NCBI RefSeq assembly: GCF_003285545.1
Contig: NZ_QLNV01000003.1
Span: 248,001 to 312,000 of the forward strand
DNA: 64,000 nt
Direction: 5' to 3'
Source: Sinomicrobium soli
GTDB lineage: Bacteria > Bacteroidota > Bacteroidia > Flavobacteriales > Flavobacteriaceae
Shown here one piece after another: positions 9,082-17,546 of the stretch. The translations under genes and the position numbers were made by a program. How positions within the stretch are numbered: position 1 is the stretch's first letter; the number at the start of each line of letters is the position of its first letter. Under the pieces are notes generated by a model. It had not been told where the DNA came from. It saw only the letters and a program-made list of their open reading frames with translations, and did no database searches.

Positions 9082-9107
9082 AAAAAAAGCACGGTAAATA
9101 CCGCACT
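9082..9107 (-). terminator. Rho-independent terminator after dsbD
   Basis: On the minus strand, a stem formed by 9099-9107 and 9088-9096 (with two G-T pairs) is followed by seven T residues. It lies 26 bases past the dsbD stop codon and should end the tilS-dsbD transcript. Confidence 0.65.
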
Positions 9108-9132
9108 CTTTCTGTTTCATTAAAAGGAGTTC

Positions 9133-11091
9133 TTATTGAACACTTTCGGCACCGGACTTTAACCAGTTGTAATAGGTGTCGGTGTCGGAATATTGCTGCG
9201 GAGCCCCCAGTAATTCCATCTCCGGCGTCATAATGATATAATAGGGCTGGGAGGCGGTCTGAAAGTTTATGGCCTGGAAAGTAGCCCATTTTTCTCCTAT
9301 GGTACGGATCTTCTTGACCCTTCCCGACTCCATCTGGAAATTGAACTGCTTGTCTTCGGGAAGCTCCTTGCGGTCGTCCACATAGAGCGAGATAAGCACA
9401 TAGTTGTCCCGGAGCTGTTCGTATACTTTGGGAACACTCCATACGTTCTCCTCCATCTTCCGGCAGTTCACACAGGCCCATCCCGTAAAATCGAGCAGGA
9501 TGGGTTTATTGTTGGCCCTTGCGTATTCCAGTCCCTCATCAAAATCCTTAAAACAGTTAAGCCCCAGCGGGCAATCACTTTCCTGTTGCTTTACGCTGTA
9601 GAAGGCCGGCGGGGGAAACCCACTCAAAAGTTTGAGATTATTCCCGAAGATCCCGCTAACCAGGTAAACCACAAAAGCCGCAGAGAGTATCGCAGTACTT
9701 ATCCTCAGAAAACCGAGCTTCTTTAAGGGCCCGTCGTGGGGGAACCTGATCTTCCCGAAAAGGTATAAGGCCATAAGCGCAAAGATCACGACCCATATCC
9801 CCAGGAATATTTCTCTTTTGAAGATCCCCCAATGCTGCACCAGGTCGGCATTGGAAAGGAATTTGAAGGCCAGGGCCAGTTCCAGGAAACCAAGCACTAC
9901 CTTTACCGTGGTCATCCACCCCCCGGAACGCGGCAGGGAATTCAGCCAGTTGGGAAACAGGGCAAACAAGGCAAACGGCAGGGCCAGGGCAAAACCGAAA
10001 CCGGTAATCCCCGCGGTGAGTTGCATGGCTCCGCCTTCGGCAGTCAGCGACCCTACCAGCAGCGACCCCAGAATAGGGCCCGTACAGGAAAAAGACACTA
10101 TGGCCAGGGTGAGCGCCATGAAAAAGATCCCGATCACACCTCCGGCCCCGGAAGCGGAATCCATCTTATTGCCCCATGAACTGGGAAGGGTAAGCTCGTA
10201 ATAGCCGAAAAAGGAGAAAGCGAAAAACACAAAGATCACAAAGAACGCCACATTCAGCCAGACATTGGTCGAAATGGTATTCAGTATTTCAGGATCTATG
10301 GAGTCCAGAAAATGAAACGGCAGGCTGAGCAATACATAAATGAGCACGATAAAAGCGCCGTACAGCACCGCATTGGTCACTCCTTTCTTCCGGTTTCCCG
10401 AATGTTTGGTAAAAAACGATACCGTAAGCGGGATCATGGGAAAAACACAAGGGGTGAGCAATGCGATCAGCCCCCCGAGAAAACCTATGGCAAAAATACT
10501 CAACAGCCCCGCATTCTGATCGTGCCGCTGATCAGACTCCAGCAGTAATTCCGCATTTTTAAGATCCAGTTTCAGCTTTTCCGAAAGCTGTGCACTCTTA
10601 TCGTCGACTTCCAGCTGTTTTACTTCCGCCTTTCCGCCGTCCAGGGAAAATGCCAGGTCGGCATCAGAGAATATACAGCTCTTGTCGTCACAGGCCTGGT
10701 ACTCCACCAGTCCCTGTATGGCGGACAGTTCCGGATTGAGCAGGGTGATCTTTTGTCTGAATACGGCTTCCCTGTCAAAAAAGGAAAGTTCCATCTCGAA
10801 GATATTGTCGTATTCCGTATGCGCCTCACTCTCCACGATCTCCCCTTCCAGCTTAAAATCCTCTCCCTCTCCTTCAAAAGTAAAAGAAGTGGGAATAGGC
10901 CCCCCTTCGGGGATATCGGTCGTATAGAGGTGCCAGTTTTCGACTATCGATGCCTTCATGACCAGCTCGTATTCCGCGTCCGATATTTTTTCTACGGACG
11001 TCGACCAGCTCACCTGTTCTCCCTGGGCAGAAAGCAGCTGTGAAAAGATGGTAAATAAAAATACGGTTAAAACAGGAAAAAGTTTTTTCAT
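9133..11091 (-). CDS. dsbD: Thiol:disulfide interchange protein DsbD
   Basis: Transfers electrons from cytoplasmic thioredoxin across the inner membrane to periplasmic thiol proteins, including the cytochrome c maturation path. The 652 residues hold a signal peptide (1-22), an N-terminal alpha domain with the pair in QACDDKSC, a central membrane domain with about eight helices and the two conserved cysteines in LLTPCVFPMIP and SFSCTGPILG, and a C-terminal thioredoxin-like gamma domain with WACVNCRK. All three redox pairs are thus present. The gamma motif is CVNC rather than the CVAC of E. coli. The ccsBA gene in the same window is a likely beneficiary. It follows tilS by about 100 bases. Confidence 0.94.
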   Translation of the reverse strand: MKKLFPVLTVFLFTIFSQLLSAQGEQVSWSTSVEKISDAEYELVMKASIVENWHLYTTDIPEGGPIPTSFTFEGEGEDFKLEGEIVESEAHTEYDNIFEMELSFFDREAVFRQKITLLNPELSAIQGLVEYQACDDKSCIFSDADLAFSLDGGKAEVKQLEVDDKSAQLSEKLKLDLKNAELLLESDQRHDQNAGLLSIFAIGFLGGLIALLTPCVFPMIPLTVSFFTKHSGNRKKGVTNAVLYGAFIVLIYVLLSLPFHFLDSIDPEILNTISTNVWLNVAFFVIFVFFAFSFFGYYELTLPSSWGNKMDSASGAGGVIGIFFMALTLAIVSFSCTGPILGSLLVGSLTAEGGAMQLTAGITGFGFALALPFALFALFPNWLNSLPRSGGWMTTVKVVLGFLELALAFKFLSNADLVQHWGIFKREIFLGIWVVIFALMALYLFGKIRFPHDGPLKKLGFLRISTAILSAAFVVYLVSGIFGNNLKLLSGFPPPAFYSVKQQESDCPLGLNCFKDFDEGLEYARANNKPILLDFTGWACVNCRKMEENVWSVPKVYEQLRDNYVLISLYVDDRKELPEDKQFNFQMESGRVKKIRTIGEKWATFQAINFQTASQPYYIIMTPEMELLGAPQQYSDTDTYYNWLKSGAESVQ

Positions 11092-11194
11092 CCCTCTTGA
11101 AATTAGAATATTTAATTAGTGTTGGTCTTCTCTATATTATCCAGGCCGGTATATGCCGGTTCCACACATTCCGATCCGGCTTATAACCATTGTT

Positions 11195-12502
11195 TTAACT
11201 ATCGCACAACACAACCCGGAGTATATTTCCGGTATCCGGCGCTACCTTGAAACGATCGTCCAGCCGGTGTCCTACTATCCATACGATATCCTTTCCCGAG
11301 CACAACAGCCAGGTATCTTCCTTATCGAATACCGAAAACCTCTCATCCTTAAAGAACTTGCTCACTTTCTTTCGGTTAGTCATCCCCAGCGGATAAAAGT
11401 AATCCCCTTTTTCCCATTTCCTCAAAACGAGCGGGTACTTTAACTTATCTTTATCAATCATTGCCGTATTCGCCGACGATTTTCCGGTAGCTTCTCCCTC
11501 GAGAAACTGCAGGTGGACCGGGGTAAAGATCTCCCTGGTCCCCGGTGGGATCTCGTACTGTCGTTTTTCTCTCTCTTTTTGTGGGGTTATGATCAGCTCC
11601 TCCCTGTTTTTCAGCATGACATACTTGTCCGAAACAATGAATTTTCCGGACATGGCATACAGAAGCTTGCGTATTTCATCGACCGGAAAATCAAATTCCC
11701 TGAAAAGGTAGTACAGGTAGGTTTCCTTCGGGTCGAGGGCCTTGAGATCATCGACGGCAACCGTCCACCGTTCCCCCTTCCTGAAAAACACCCGGTCTCT
11801 CACTGCGTCCATATGTCCTTCCAGTATCTGCTCACACTCCCGCAGGTGCCGCTGGGTACGGCCGAACTGTTCCAGGAACCCCTGCGAAAGCTGTTTCAGC
11901 TCCGGCACTACCCGGTGCCTTATCCTGTTTCTCAGGTATTTGGTATCCGCATTGCTGCCGTCTTCCCGCCATGTCCATCCGTTTTCCTGCAAATAACCGA
12001 AAAGCTGTTCCCTTGAAAACGGAAGGAGCGGCCTTGCGATCTTTCCGTTTACTGCCGGGATCCCGGCCAGTCCCTCTATTCCCGTACCCCTTGAAAGGTT
12101 GATCAGGAAGGTTTCCAGCATATCGTCGGCATGATGGGCAGTGAGCAGGTAATCGTACCCTTCGGCATCCAGCACTTTTCCGAACCAGTCATAGCGCAGT
12201 TCCCGGGCTGCGATCTGTATCGATATTCCCCGGGCCGCCGCATATTCCTCCGTCCGGAACGAGGTGGTAAAAACCGGTACGCCGAGTTCTTCCGCCAATG
12301 CCCTTACAAAATCTTCGTCCCCGTTACTGTCCTCTCCCCTGAGATGAAAGTTACAATGTACCAGAGCCATCTTCAGCCCTGCCGTATGGCACAACCTCGC
12401 CAGGACCACACTGTCGATGCCCCCGCTGACGGCCACCAACAGCCCCGCCTCTTCCAGAAAAGGAAAACTGTTTCTGATATGCTCCTTAAACCATGCTAAC
12501 AT
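11195..12502 (-). CDS. tilS: tRNA(Ile)-lysidine synthase
   Basis: Attaches lysine to C34 of the CAU-anticodon tRNA(Ile), changing both codon reading and charging; essential in most bacteria. The chosen start gives 435 residues, beginning MLAWFKEHIRNSFPF. The ATP-pyrophosphatase loop SGGIDS lies at 26-31, followed by HCNFHLRGEDS and the LTAHHADDMLETFLINL block. The C-terminal TilS domain is present. An in-frame ATG at 12533-12535 would add 11 residues, but it overlaps a likely promoter element (12533-12540), so the downstream start is preferred. Length is normal for the family. Confidence 0.95.
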   Translation of the reverse strand: MLAWFKEHIRNSFPFLEEAGLLVAVSGGIDSVVLARLCHTAGLKMALVHCNFHLRGEDSNGDEDFVRALAEELGVPVFTTSFRTEEYAAARGISIQIAARELRYDWFGKVLDAEGYDYLLTAHHADDMLETFLINLSRGTGIEGLAGIPAVNGKIARPLLPFSREQLFGYLQENGWTWREDGSNADTKYLRNRIRHRVVPELKQLSQGFLEQFGRTQRHLRECEQILEGHMDAVRDRVFFRKGERWTVAVDDLKALDPKETYLYYLFREFDFPVDEIRKLLYAMSGKFIVSDKYVMLKNREELIITPQKEREKRQYEIPPGTREIFTPVHLQFLEGEATGKSSANTAMIDKDKLKYPLVLRKWEKGDYFYPLGMTNRKKVSKFFKDERFSVFDKEDTWLLCSGKDIVWIVGHRLDDRFKVAPDTGNILRVVLCDS

Positions 12503-12532
12503 CCGGCTAAAATAATAGTTCTCGGCAAAAGT

Positions 12533-12540
12533 CAAAAATA
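12533..12540 (-). promoter_or_regulatory. Putative -7 promoter element for tilS
   Basis: On the minus strand this reads TATTTTTG, a match to TAnnTTTG, about 30 bases before the preferred tilS start. There is no clear -33 TTG at standard spacing. A palindrome at 12559-12578 lies just upstream. Confidence 0.4.
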
Positions 12541-12558
12541 AACAGATCGAAGCAAAGG

Positions 12559-12578
12559 AATGTAAACATTGTTACATT
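12559..12578. promoter_or_regulatory. Inverted repeat upstream of tilS, possible operator
   Basis: AATGTAA (12559-12565) and TTACATT (12572-12578) form perfect 7-bp arms around ACATTG. The spacing and symmetry resemble a dimeric regulator site placed just upstream of the tilS promoter. The binding protein is not known. Other inverted repeats in this gap are GTCGTTTT at 12656-12663 with AAAACGAC at 12681-12688, and GGTCGG at 12599-12604 with CCGACC at 12620-12625. Confidence 0.35.
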
Positions 12579-12737
12579 AGGGTATTTTGTCCGCTACAGG
12601 TCGGTGGCTTCGGTACATTCCGACCGGAAGCCGGAACACTCATCCTCCTTAAGGCGTCGTTTTAAACTCGCAGAAAATACAAAACGACCGAACCAAGGTA
12701 GCTGAATGCCGGAGCAAAGCGATCGGTGTATCGAAGT

Positions 12738-12781
12738 CACAACTAAGAACTAAAAAACTACGAACTAAGAACTAAAAAACC
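12738..12781 (+). repeat. AACTAAG-type tandem array with an 18-bp direct repeat
   Basis: The 18-bp word AACTAAGAACTAAAAAAC occurs twice without change, at 12741-12758 and 12763-12780, separated by TACG. It belongs to the same low-complexity family as the arrays at 5935, 16515 and 63738. It ends just past the pabB stop codon (pabB runs on the minus strand). Confidence 0.75.
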
Positions 12782-12784
12782 ACA

Positions 12785-14083
12785 TCACTCCTCCAGCACG
12801 CTGCGCAGGGCCCTCGCCTTGACCATACACTCCTCGTATTCCCGCCCGGCATCAGACGCTCCCGTAATGGCCCCTCCCACACTGAAAGACACGTAGCCGG
12901 CAGAGGCATTGTAAAGTATGCTGCGTATCACCACATTAAGGTCAAAATCACCGGAAGGAGAAAAATATCCGACCGCCCCGCTGTATACCCCTCTCCTGGT
13001 CTCCTCGAGCGACTCGATGATCTTCATGGCCGATATTTTCGGGGCGCCGGTCATGCTCCCCATGGGAAAAGTAGTCCGTATAATATCTACCGAAGCTGTG
13101 TTGTCATCCACTTCCGAAGTTACCGTGGAGATCAGCTGGTGTACCTGTTCGAACGTATATACCCCGCATAGTTCCTCTACCCGTACGCTTCCCTTTTTTG
13201 CGGTAACAGACAGGTCGTTGCGCACCAGGTCCACGATCATAATGTTTTCCGAGCGTTCCTTGGGGGTGTTTACCAGGCGGTCCTTCAGTTCCGCATCTTC
13301 CCCCGGAGAGGCTGCCCGCCCCGAGGTCCCTTTTATGGGCTGGGAGATCACCGTATTGCCTTCCCTTTTCAGGTAGCGCTCCGGGGAGGCCGACAGCACA
13401 TACCTGTCTTCCAGTTTCAGGTAACAGGCAAAAGGCGGCCTCGAAATGGCATTGAGCCTCGAAAAAACACACAGGGGATCTATTTCTGCGCGATCGGCAT
13501 AAAATTCCTGGCAAAAATTAACCTCGTAGACATCTCCCCGGTGAATATGTTCCAGCAGGCGGTTGACCTTATTCTCATATACCTCCTCCGGAATACGCGC
13601 TTTTATCTTTCCTGCCCCGGGCGACGGACTATGCCGTTCGGAGTGCACCCCTTCACAGATGGCCCTGAAATCGTCCCCGATCTCGTCGTCTACCATGGGC
13701 ATATACGAAAACCTGGCCTTGTTCCCTTCTATAAAAACAAGTTTTTTGGGCTGAAAAAAATAGAGATCCGGAAACCCCAGGTGGTCGGGATTGGCAGACT
13801 GCAGCATTTCCACATCGTTCTTCAGGTCGTAGGCCAGGTACCCGAATATCCAGTCGGCCGTAACCTGCCGGTACTCCTTCAGATCGTCGAAGGCGCAATA
13901 GTAATCGGTTTTTATGGCCGTGAGGGCGTCCACGGCCAGGACAGCGTCGAAAGAAGCGTATAAATGACGGTAGCTGTTGCTGTCCAGCCATATAACCTCG
14001 TTGTATTGTTGTGCCCAATCCAGTATCTTTTCCTTAAAGTTTTCCTCCTCCTCCAGGGAGAATATGACTTCGGTTCGCCGCAT
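12785..14083 (-). CDS. pabB: Aminodeoxychorismate synthase component I
   Basis: Converts chorismate and ammonia to 4-amino-4-deoxychorismate, the first step towards p-aminobenzoate and folate. The 432 residues have the chorismate-binding domain in the C-terminal half, with FPMGSMTGAPK, ERSENIMIVDLVRNDL and GGAITGASD. The diagnostic motif is PIKGT with Lys251: PabB uses this lysine as a nucleophile, whereas anthranilate synthase TrpE has PIAGT. This separates it from TrpE even without the amidotransferase partner, which is not in the window. A promoter-like TAAATTTG lies on the minus strand at 14112-14119. Confidence 0.93.
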   Translation of the reverse strand: MRRTEVIFSLEEEENFKEKILDWAQQYNEVIWLDSNSYRHLYASFDAVLAVDALTAIKTDYYCAFDDLKEYRQVTADWIFGYLAYDLKNDVEMLQSANPDHLGFPDLYFFQPKKLVFIEGNKARFSYMPMVDDEIGDDFRAICEGVHSERHSPSPGAGKIKARIPEEVYENKVNRLLEHIHRGDVYEVNFCQEFYADRAEIDPLCVFSRLNAISRPPFACYLKLEDRYVLSASPERYLKREGNTVISQPIKGTSGRAASPGEDAELKDRLVNTPKERSENIMIVDLVRNDLSVTAKKGSVRVEELCGVYTFEQVHQLISTVTSEVDDNTASVDIIRTTFPMGSMTGAPKISAMKIIESLEETRRGVYSGAVGYFSPSGDFDLNVVIRSILYNASAGYVSFSVGGAITGASDAGREYEECMVKARALRSVLEE

Positions 14084-14420
14084 TCCTCAGGTTTAGAAAA
14101 TAAGAATGTTACAAATTTAACAAATACTTTAAGAAAGATAAACCGGTAAAAAGAAAATATTTTGTAGTATTGCAATGTGAAAACAGGTACTGGGGACGAC
14201 ATTTCTGATCTCCTCATTATTTTAGTTGAAAATAAAATGCAAAACACTCACAACATATCTGCTTCAGTTTTCCTGAGACTTCCGGTTTCAGCGATCCGTC
14301 CTGTTGTGCGTCGTACTCCCCGTCGCCCGTAAGGGTGTACTTCTAATTCTGGAACTTAGGTGAGTCCGGTTCCCCTCTCAAAGAAATCTTTACTGATTTT
14401 TTCAACCAAGAAAAAGTGAA
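14084..14420. other. Divergent intergenic region between pabB and the arginine operon
   Basis: These 337 bases must hold the control region of the arginine operon. A hairpin with arms GTACTCCC (14313-14320) and GGGTGTAC (14333-14340) is visible and has no T-run. No clear TAnnTTTG element was found for the + strand and no ArgR-type box could be recognised with confidence. On the minus strand about 41 codons from 14342 down to about 14220 stay open and read like coding sequence (TLTGDGEYDAQQDGSLKPE) but have no start; this may be a gene remnant. Confidence 0.6.
14112..14119 (-). promoter_or_regulatory. Putative -7 promoter element for pabB
   Basis: The minus strand reads TAAATTTG, a full match to TAnnTTTG, 29 bases before the pabB start codon. 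No TTG is found at the usual -33 spacing. Confidence 0.45.
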
Positions 14421-15122
14421 ATGGACATTGTTATTGCTGACAAGTCGCATATCAGATATGCCTCTCTTATCTGTGATACCATAGAAGCCTCCGCAAAAGT
14501 AAGGGGTACGGGTATTGCCAAGAGAACCCCGGAATACATTATCTCCAAAATAGAGAACGGCAATGCGGTTATTGCCCTGGAAGGAGACAAGTTTGCCGGA
14601 TTCTGCTATATCGAAGCCTGGGGACACGAAAAATTCGTGGCCAACTCCGGGCTGATCGTACATCCCGATTTCAGGAATATGGGACTGGCCAAAAAAATTA
14701 AAAAAACCATCTTCGACCATTCCAGGCAAAAGTATCCCGATGCCAAGATCTTCGGGATCACGACCGGCCTGGCCGTCATGAAGATCAATTACGAACTGGG
14801 ATACCGGCCCGTTACCTTTTCGGAGCTCACGGACGACCCCACCTTCTGGAAAGGATGCCAAACCTGTAAGAATTACGATATCCTGCAACGGACACAACAG
14901 AAAATGTGCCTTTGTACCGGCATGATGTATGACCCGGAGGAAAAGGAAAAGGCCGAAGAGAAGCACCCGTATAACAGCAAGGTACTCCAAAGGTTGAAAA
15001 ACATAAAACAGAACCTCTTTCTGAAAAACAAAAAACCTTCCAAAGACTCCGTAATCCCCCTGGAAGAAGGTTATATCAGCTTGAAGAAGGTCATGAACAA
15101 ATTAAAAGGAAATAATAAATAA
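14421..15122 (+). CDS. GNAT acyltransferase, likely N-acylglutamate synthase of the arginine pathway
   Basis: A 233-residue protein with a GNAT fold (about 1-150): IVHPDFRNMGLAKKIKKTIF is the acyl-CoA-binding beta4-alpha3 region. It has a C-terminal extension with four cysteines (GCQTCKNYD, CLCTG) that could bind a metal. It is the first gene of the arginine operon. No classical argA or argJ is present, so it most probably makes the N-acylglutamate that feeds ArgB. Whether the donor is acetyl-CoA or succinyl-CoA is open; the ArgF' residue at position 90 points to succinyl. The fold is sure and the role is inferred from position. It is followed by argG after 72 bases. Confidence 0.8.
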   Translation: MDIVIADKSHIRYASLICDTIEASAKVRGTGIAKRTPEYIISKIENGNAVIALEGDKFAGFCYIEAWGHEKFVANSGLIVHPDFRNMGLAKKIKKTIFDHSRQKYPDAKIFGITTGLAVMKINYELGYRPVTFSELTDDPTFWKGCQTCKNYDILQRTQQKMCLCTGMMYDPEEKEKAEEKHPYNSKVLQRLKNIKQNLFLKNKKPSKDSVIPLEEGYISLKKVMNKLKGNNK

Positions 15123-15194
15123 TTGTGTCAATGCCTGCGTAAACCGGCGCATTGCCGGATTTACCGGCTTGCAAATTAAAACAACAGATTAACA

Positions 15195-16391
15195 ATGAAA
15201 AAACTCGTTTTGGCCTACAGTGGCGGACTGGACACTTCCTATTGTGCCAAATACCTGTCTCAGGAAAAGGGATATGAAGTACATGCCGTAAGTGTGAATA
15301 CCGGTGGGTTTACCGCGGAAGAGAAAAAGGAGATCGAAGAAAAAGCCGTGAAACTGGGCGTAGCCAGCTACACCAATATCGAGGCCAGGGATACTTTCTA
15401 CAAGGACGTGGTAAAATACCTCATCTTTGGCAATATCCTCAAAAACAACACTTACCCGCTCTCGGTCAGTGCCGAAAGGATCGTTCAGGCGATAGAAATT
15501 GTAAACTACGCCAAAAAGATCGGGGCGCAATATATTGCACATGGCAGTACCGGTGCCGGTAACGACCAGGTGCGGTTCGACATGATCTTCCAGATCCTGG
15601 CCCCGGAAATAGAGATCATAACGCCCATCCGCGACGAACAGCTCGCCCGGCAGGACGAAATTGCATACCTGCAAAAAAACGGGGTCGACATGTCGTGGGA
15701 AAAGGCGAAATACTCCATCAACCGCGGCTTGTGGGGCACCAGTGTAGGCGGCGAGGAAACCCTTACCTCCCACCGGTCACTCCCCGAAGAAGCCTATCCG
15801 AGCCAGCTTGAAAAAGAAGGTTCCCGGCAGGTAAAACTGAGCTTCCGGAAAGGTGAACTCGTAGCCATAGACGACAAGGAAGATACCCCGGTAAACAATA
15901 TAGAACTCCTGAACAGCATAGCTTCTGCCTATGCCATAGGGCGTGACATACATGTAGGGGATACCATTATCGGGATCAAGGGAAGGGTTGGTTTTGAAGC
16001 CGCTGCCCCCCTGGTCATTATAAAGGCCCACCATACCCTCGAAAAACACGTCCTTACCAAATGGCAGCAACACCACAAGGAATACCTGGCCAACTGGTAC
16101 GGAATGCTGTTGCACGAAGGGCAGTACCTGGACGAAGTGATGCGAAACATAGAAACGTTCCTCGCCGACACGCAAAAAAATGTTACCGGCGATGTATTTG
16201 TCACCCTTGCTCCCTACCGCTTTGTGATAGACGGCATACAATCGGAGCACGACCTGATGAACGCTTCCTTCGGCAGCTATGGAGAAATGAACAAAGGCTG
16301 GACCGCAGAAGATGCCAAAGGGTTTATCAAGCTCAACGCCAATCAGAACAAGATCTATCACCACGTCAATCAAAACAGTTCAGAGTTATGA
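15195..16391 (+). CDS. argG: Argininosuccinate synthase
   Basis: Joins citrulline and aspartate with ATP to give argininosuccinate, the next-to-last step of arginine synthesis. The 398 residues start with the PP-loop motif LVLAYSGGLDTSYCAKYL and contain IAHGSTGAGNDQVRFD and the NRGLWGTSVGGEE block, all typical of ArgG. Length is normal. The final codons GAG TTA TGA are formed by a GAGTTAT tandem repeat: the stop codon spans two units (16383-16396). This suggests that the repeat has shaped the gene's end. The substrate citrulline comes from deacylation of N-acyl-citrulline by the argE product of the same operon. Confidence 0.96.
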   Translation: MKKLVLAYSGGLDTSYCAKYLSQEKGYEVHAVSVNTGGFTAEEKKEIEEKAVKLGVASYTNIEARDTFYKDVVKYLIFGNILKNNTYPLSVSAERIVQAIEIVNYAKKIGAQYIAHGSTGAGNDQVRFDMIFQILAPEIEIITPIRDEQLARQDEIAYLQKNGVDMSWEKAKYSINRGLWGTSVGGEETLTSHRSLPEEAYPSQLEKEGSRQVKLSFRKGELVAIDDKEDTPVNNIELLNSIASAYAIGRDIHVGDTIIGIKGRVGFEAAAPLVIIKAHHTLEKHVLTKWQQHHKEYLANWYGMLLHEGQYLDEVMRNIETFLADTQKNVTGDVFVTLAPYRFVIDGIQSEHDLMNASFGSYGEMNKGWTAEDAKGFIKLNANQNKIYHHVNQNSSEL

Positions 16392-16427
16392 GTTATGGGT
16401 TCAAATCATAAACTACAAACTACGAAA
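16383..16427 (+). repeat. 7-bp array overlapping the argG stop codon
   Basis: GAGTTAT at 16383-16389 and 16390-16396 is followed by GGGTTCA, then after a short gap by AACTACA and AACTACG. The first half has the opposite polarity to the second, as in the other head-to-head arrays of this window. The argG stop codon TGA is bases 16389-16391. Confidence 0.65.
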
Positions 16428-16429
16428 TG

Positions 16430-16509
16430 GCCGAAAGTCCGGAGTCGGAAGTTGTCATCCAGACCGAAGTGCCTGTCGGACCAGGCGGGAGTTTTGCTCA
16501 GAATGACAA
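16430..16509 (+). repeat. Dispersed palindromic repeat, copy 2
   Basis: Bases 16430-16466 match 5857-5893 at 34 of 37 positions. The element closes with an inverted end: TTGTCAT (16452-16458) pairs with ATGACAA (16503-16509), and an inner stem GCCTG (16471-16475) pairs with CAGGC (16482-16486). Read backwards, the right end gives TTGTCATTCTGAGC, the core of a repeat class common in Bacteroidota. Confidence 0.78.
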
Positions 16510-16514
16510 TAACA

Positions 16515-16541
16515 GACTAAGAACTAACAAACTAAACTACT
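16515..16541 (+). repeat. 7-bp array abutting the argC start codon
   Basis: GACTAAG, AACTAAC, AAACTAA and a partial unit follow with a 7-base period and end at the base before the argC ATG. Same family as 5935 and 63738. Confidence 0.7.
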
Positions 16542-17519
16542 ATGATACAAGCAGGAATAATCGGAGGGGCCGGATATACGGCAGGAGAATTAATACGATT
16601 GCTACTGCATCACCCTGCCGCAGCGCTAAATTTTGTCTACAGCACCTCCAATGCCGGAAACCTCCTGAGCGATGTCCACCAGGACCTTCAGGGAGATACA
16701 GACAAGCGGTTTACCGGGGAGATCAACCCGGATGTGGATGTCCTTTTCCTTTGCCTCGGGCACGGAAACTCCAGGAGCTTCCTGGAAAAGCACACTTTTT
16801 CAGAAAAAACCAGTATTATCGACCTCAGCAATGATTTCAGGCTTTCCCCGGATGCCGATTTCGGGGGAATGCACTTCGTATACGGTTTGCCGGAACTCCA
16901 CAAGTCAGAAATTGAGAATGCACAGTATATCGCCAATCCCGGGTGTTTTGCCACGGCCGTTCAGCTGGCCCTGCTCCCGCTGGCACAACACGGTCTGCTG
17001 CAGCAGGACGTTCATATCACCGCCGTAACCGGGGCAACCGGGGCAGGTACCTCGCTGTCACCTACCTCTCACTTTCCCTGGAGGGATAATAATTTCTCCT
17101 ATTACAAACCCTTTGCACACCAACATCTCGGGGAAATAGAACAGAGCATTACCGGGCTGCAGGGCAGTTTCGCCAAAAAAATAAGGTTTATGCCCTATCG
17201 CGGTGATTTTCCGAGGGGGATCTTTGCCACGGCATATACGGCATTTGACGGGGATATCGGAAAAGCAGAAGAACTCTATGAGGATTTTTATAAAAATGCG
17301 GCCTTCACCCATGTCAGCGACAGGCAATTACACCTCAAGCAGGTGGTCAATACCAACAAATGCCTTATCCACCTGCAGAAACACGACGATCAATTGCTGG
17401 TGACTTCCATCATCGACAACCTGACCAAGGGGGCTTCCGGACAGGCCATACACAATATGAACCTGGTATTCGGACTTGAAGAAACCCTCGGGCTCGGGTT
17501 AAAGGCATCCTATTTCTAA
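16542..17519 (+). CDS. argC: N-acyl-gamma-glutamyl-phosphate reductase
   Basis: Reduces N-acyl-glutamyl phosphate to N-acyl-glutamate semialdehyde with NADPH. The 325 residues begin with the nucleotide-binding motif AGIIGGAGYTAGELIRLL. The catalytic cysteine is Cys135 in NPGCFATA, and the GATGAGTSLSPTSHFPWR and HQHLGEIEQS motifs follow. Length fits the family. The enzyme acts on the acyl form made by the first gene of the operon; from sequence alone I cannot say whether it prefers acetyl or succinyl. It begins directly after a 7-bp array and is followed by proC after 27 bases. Confidence 0.95.
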   Translation: MIQAGIIGGAGYTAGELIRLLLHHPAAALNFVYSTSNAGNLLSDVHQDLQGDTDKRFTGEINPDVDVLFLCLGHGNSRSFLEKHTFSEKTSIIDLSNDFRLSPDADFGGMHFVYGLPELHKSEIENAQYIANPGCFATAVQLALLPLAQHGLLQQDVHITAVTGATGAGTSLSPTSHFPWRDNNFSYYKPFAHQHLGEIEQSITGLQGSFAKKIRFMPYRGDFPRGIFATAYTAFDGDIGKAEELYEDFYKNAAFTHVSDRQLHLKQVVNTNKCLIHLQKHDDQLLVTSIIDNLTKGASGQAIHNMNLVFGLEETLGLGLKASYF

Positions 17520-17546
17520 TTTATCAACACGTCATAAAGTAAACCC

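Noticed and set aside
12785-14083. Anthranilate synthase component I (trpE)
   Set aside because: The PIKGT motif with Lys251 is typical of PabB; TrpE has Ala in place of this Lys, and no trp genes are near.
16397-16410. GGTTCAAATC as a tRNA T-loop
   Set aside because: It is part of a low-complexity array; no acceptor or anticodon stem can be formed around it.
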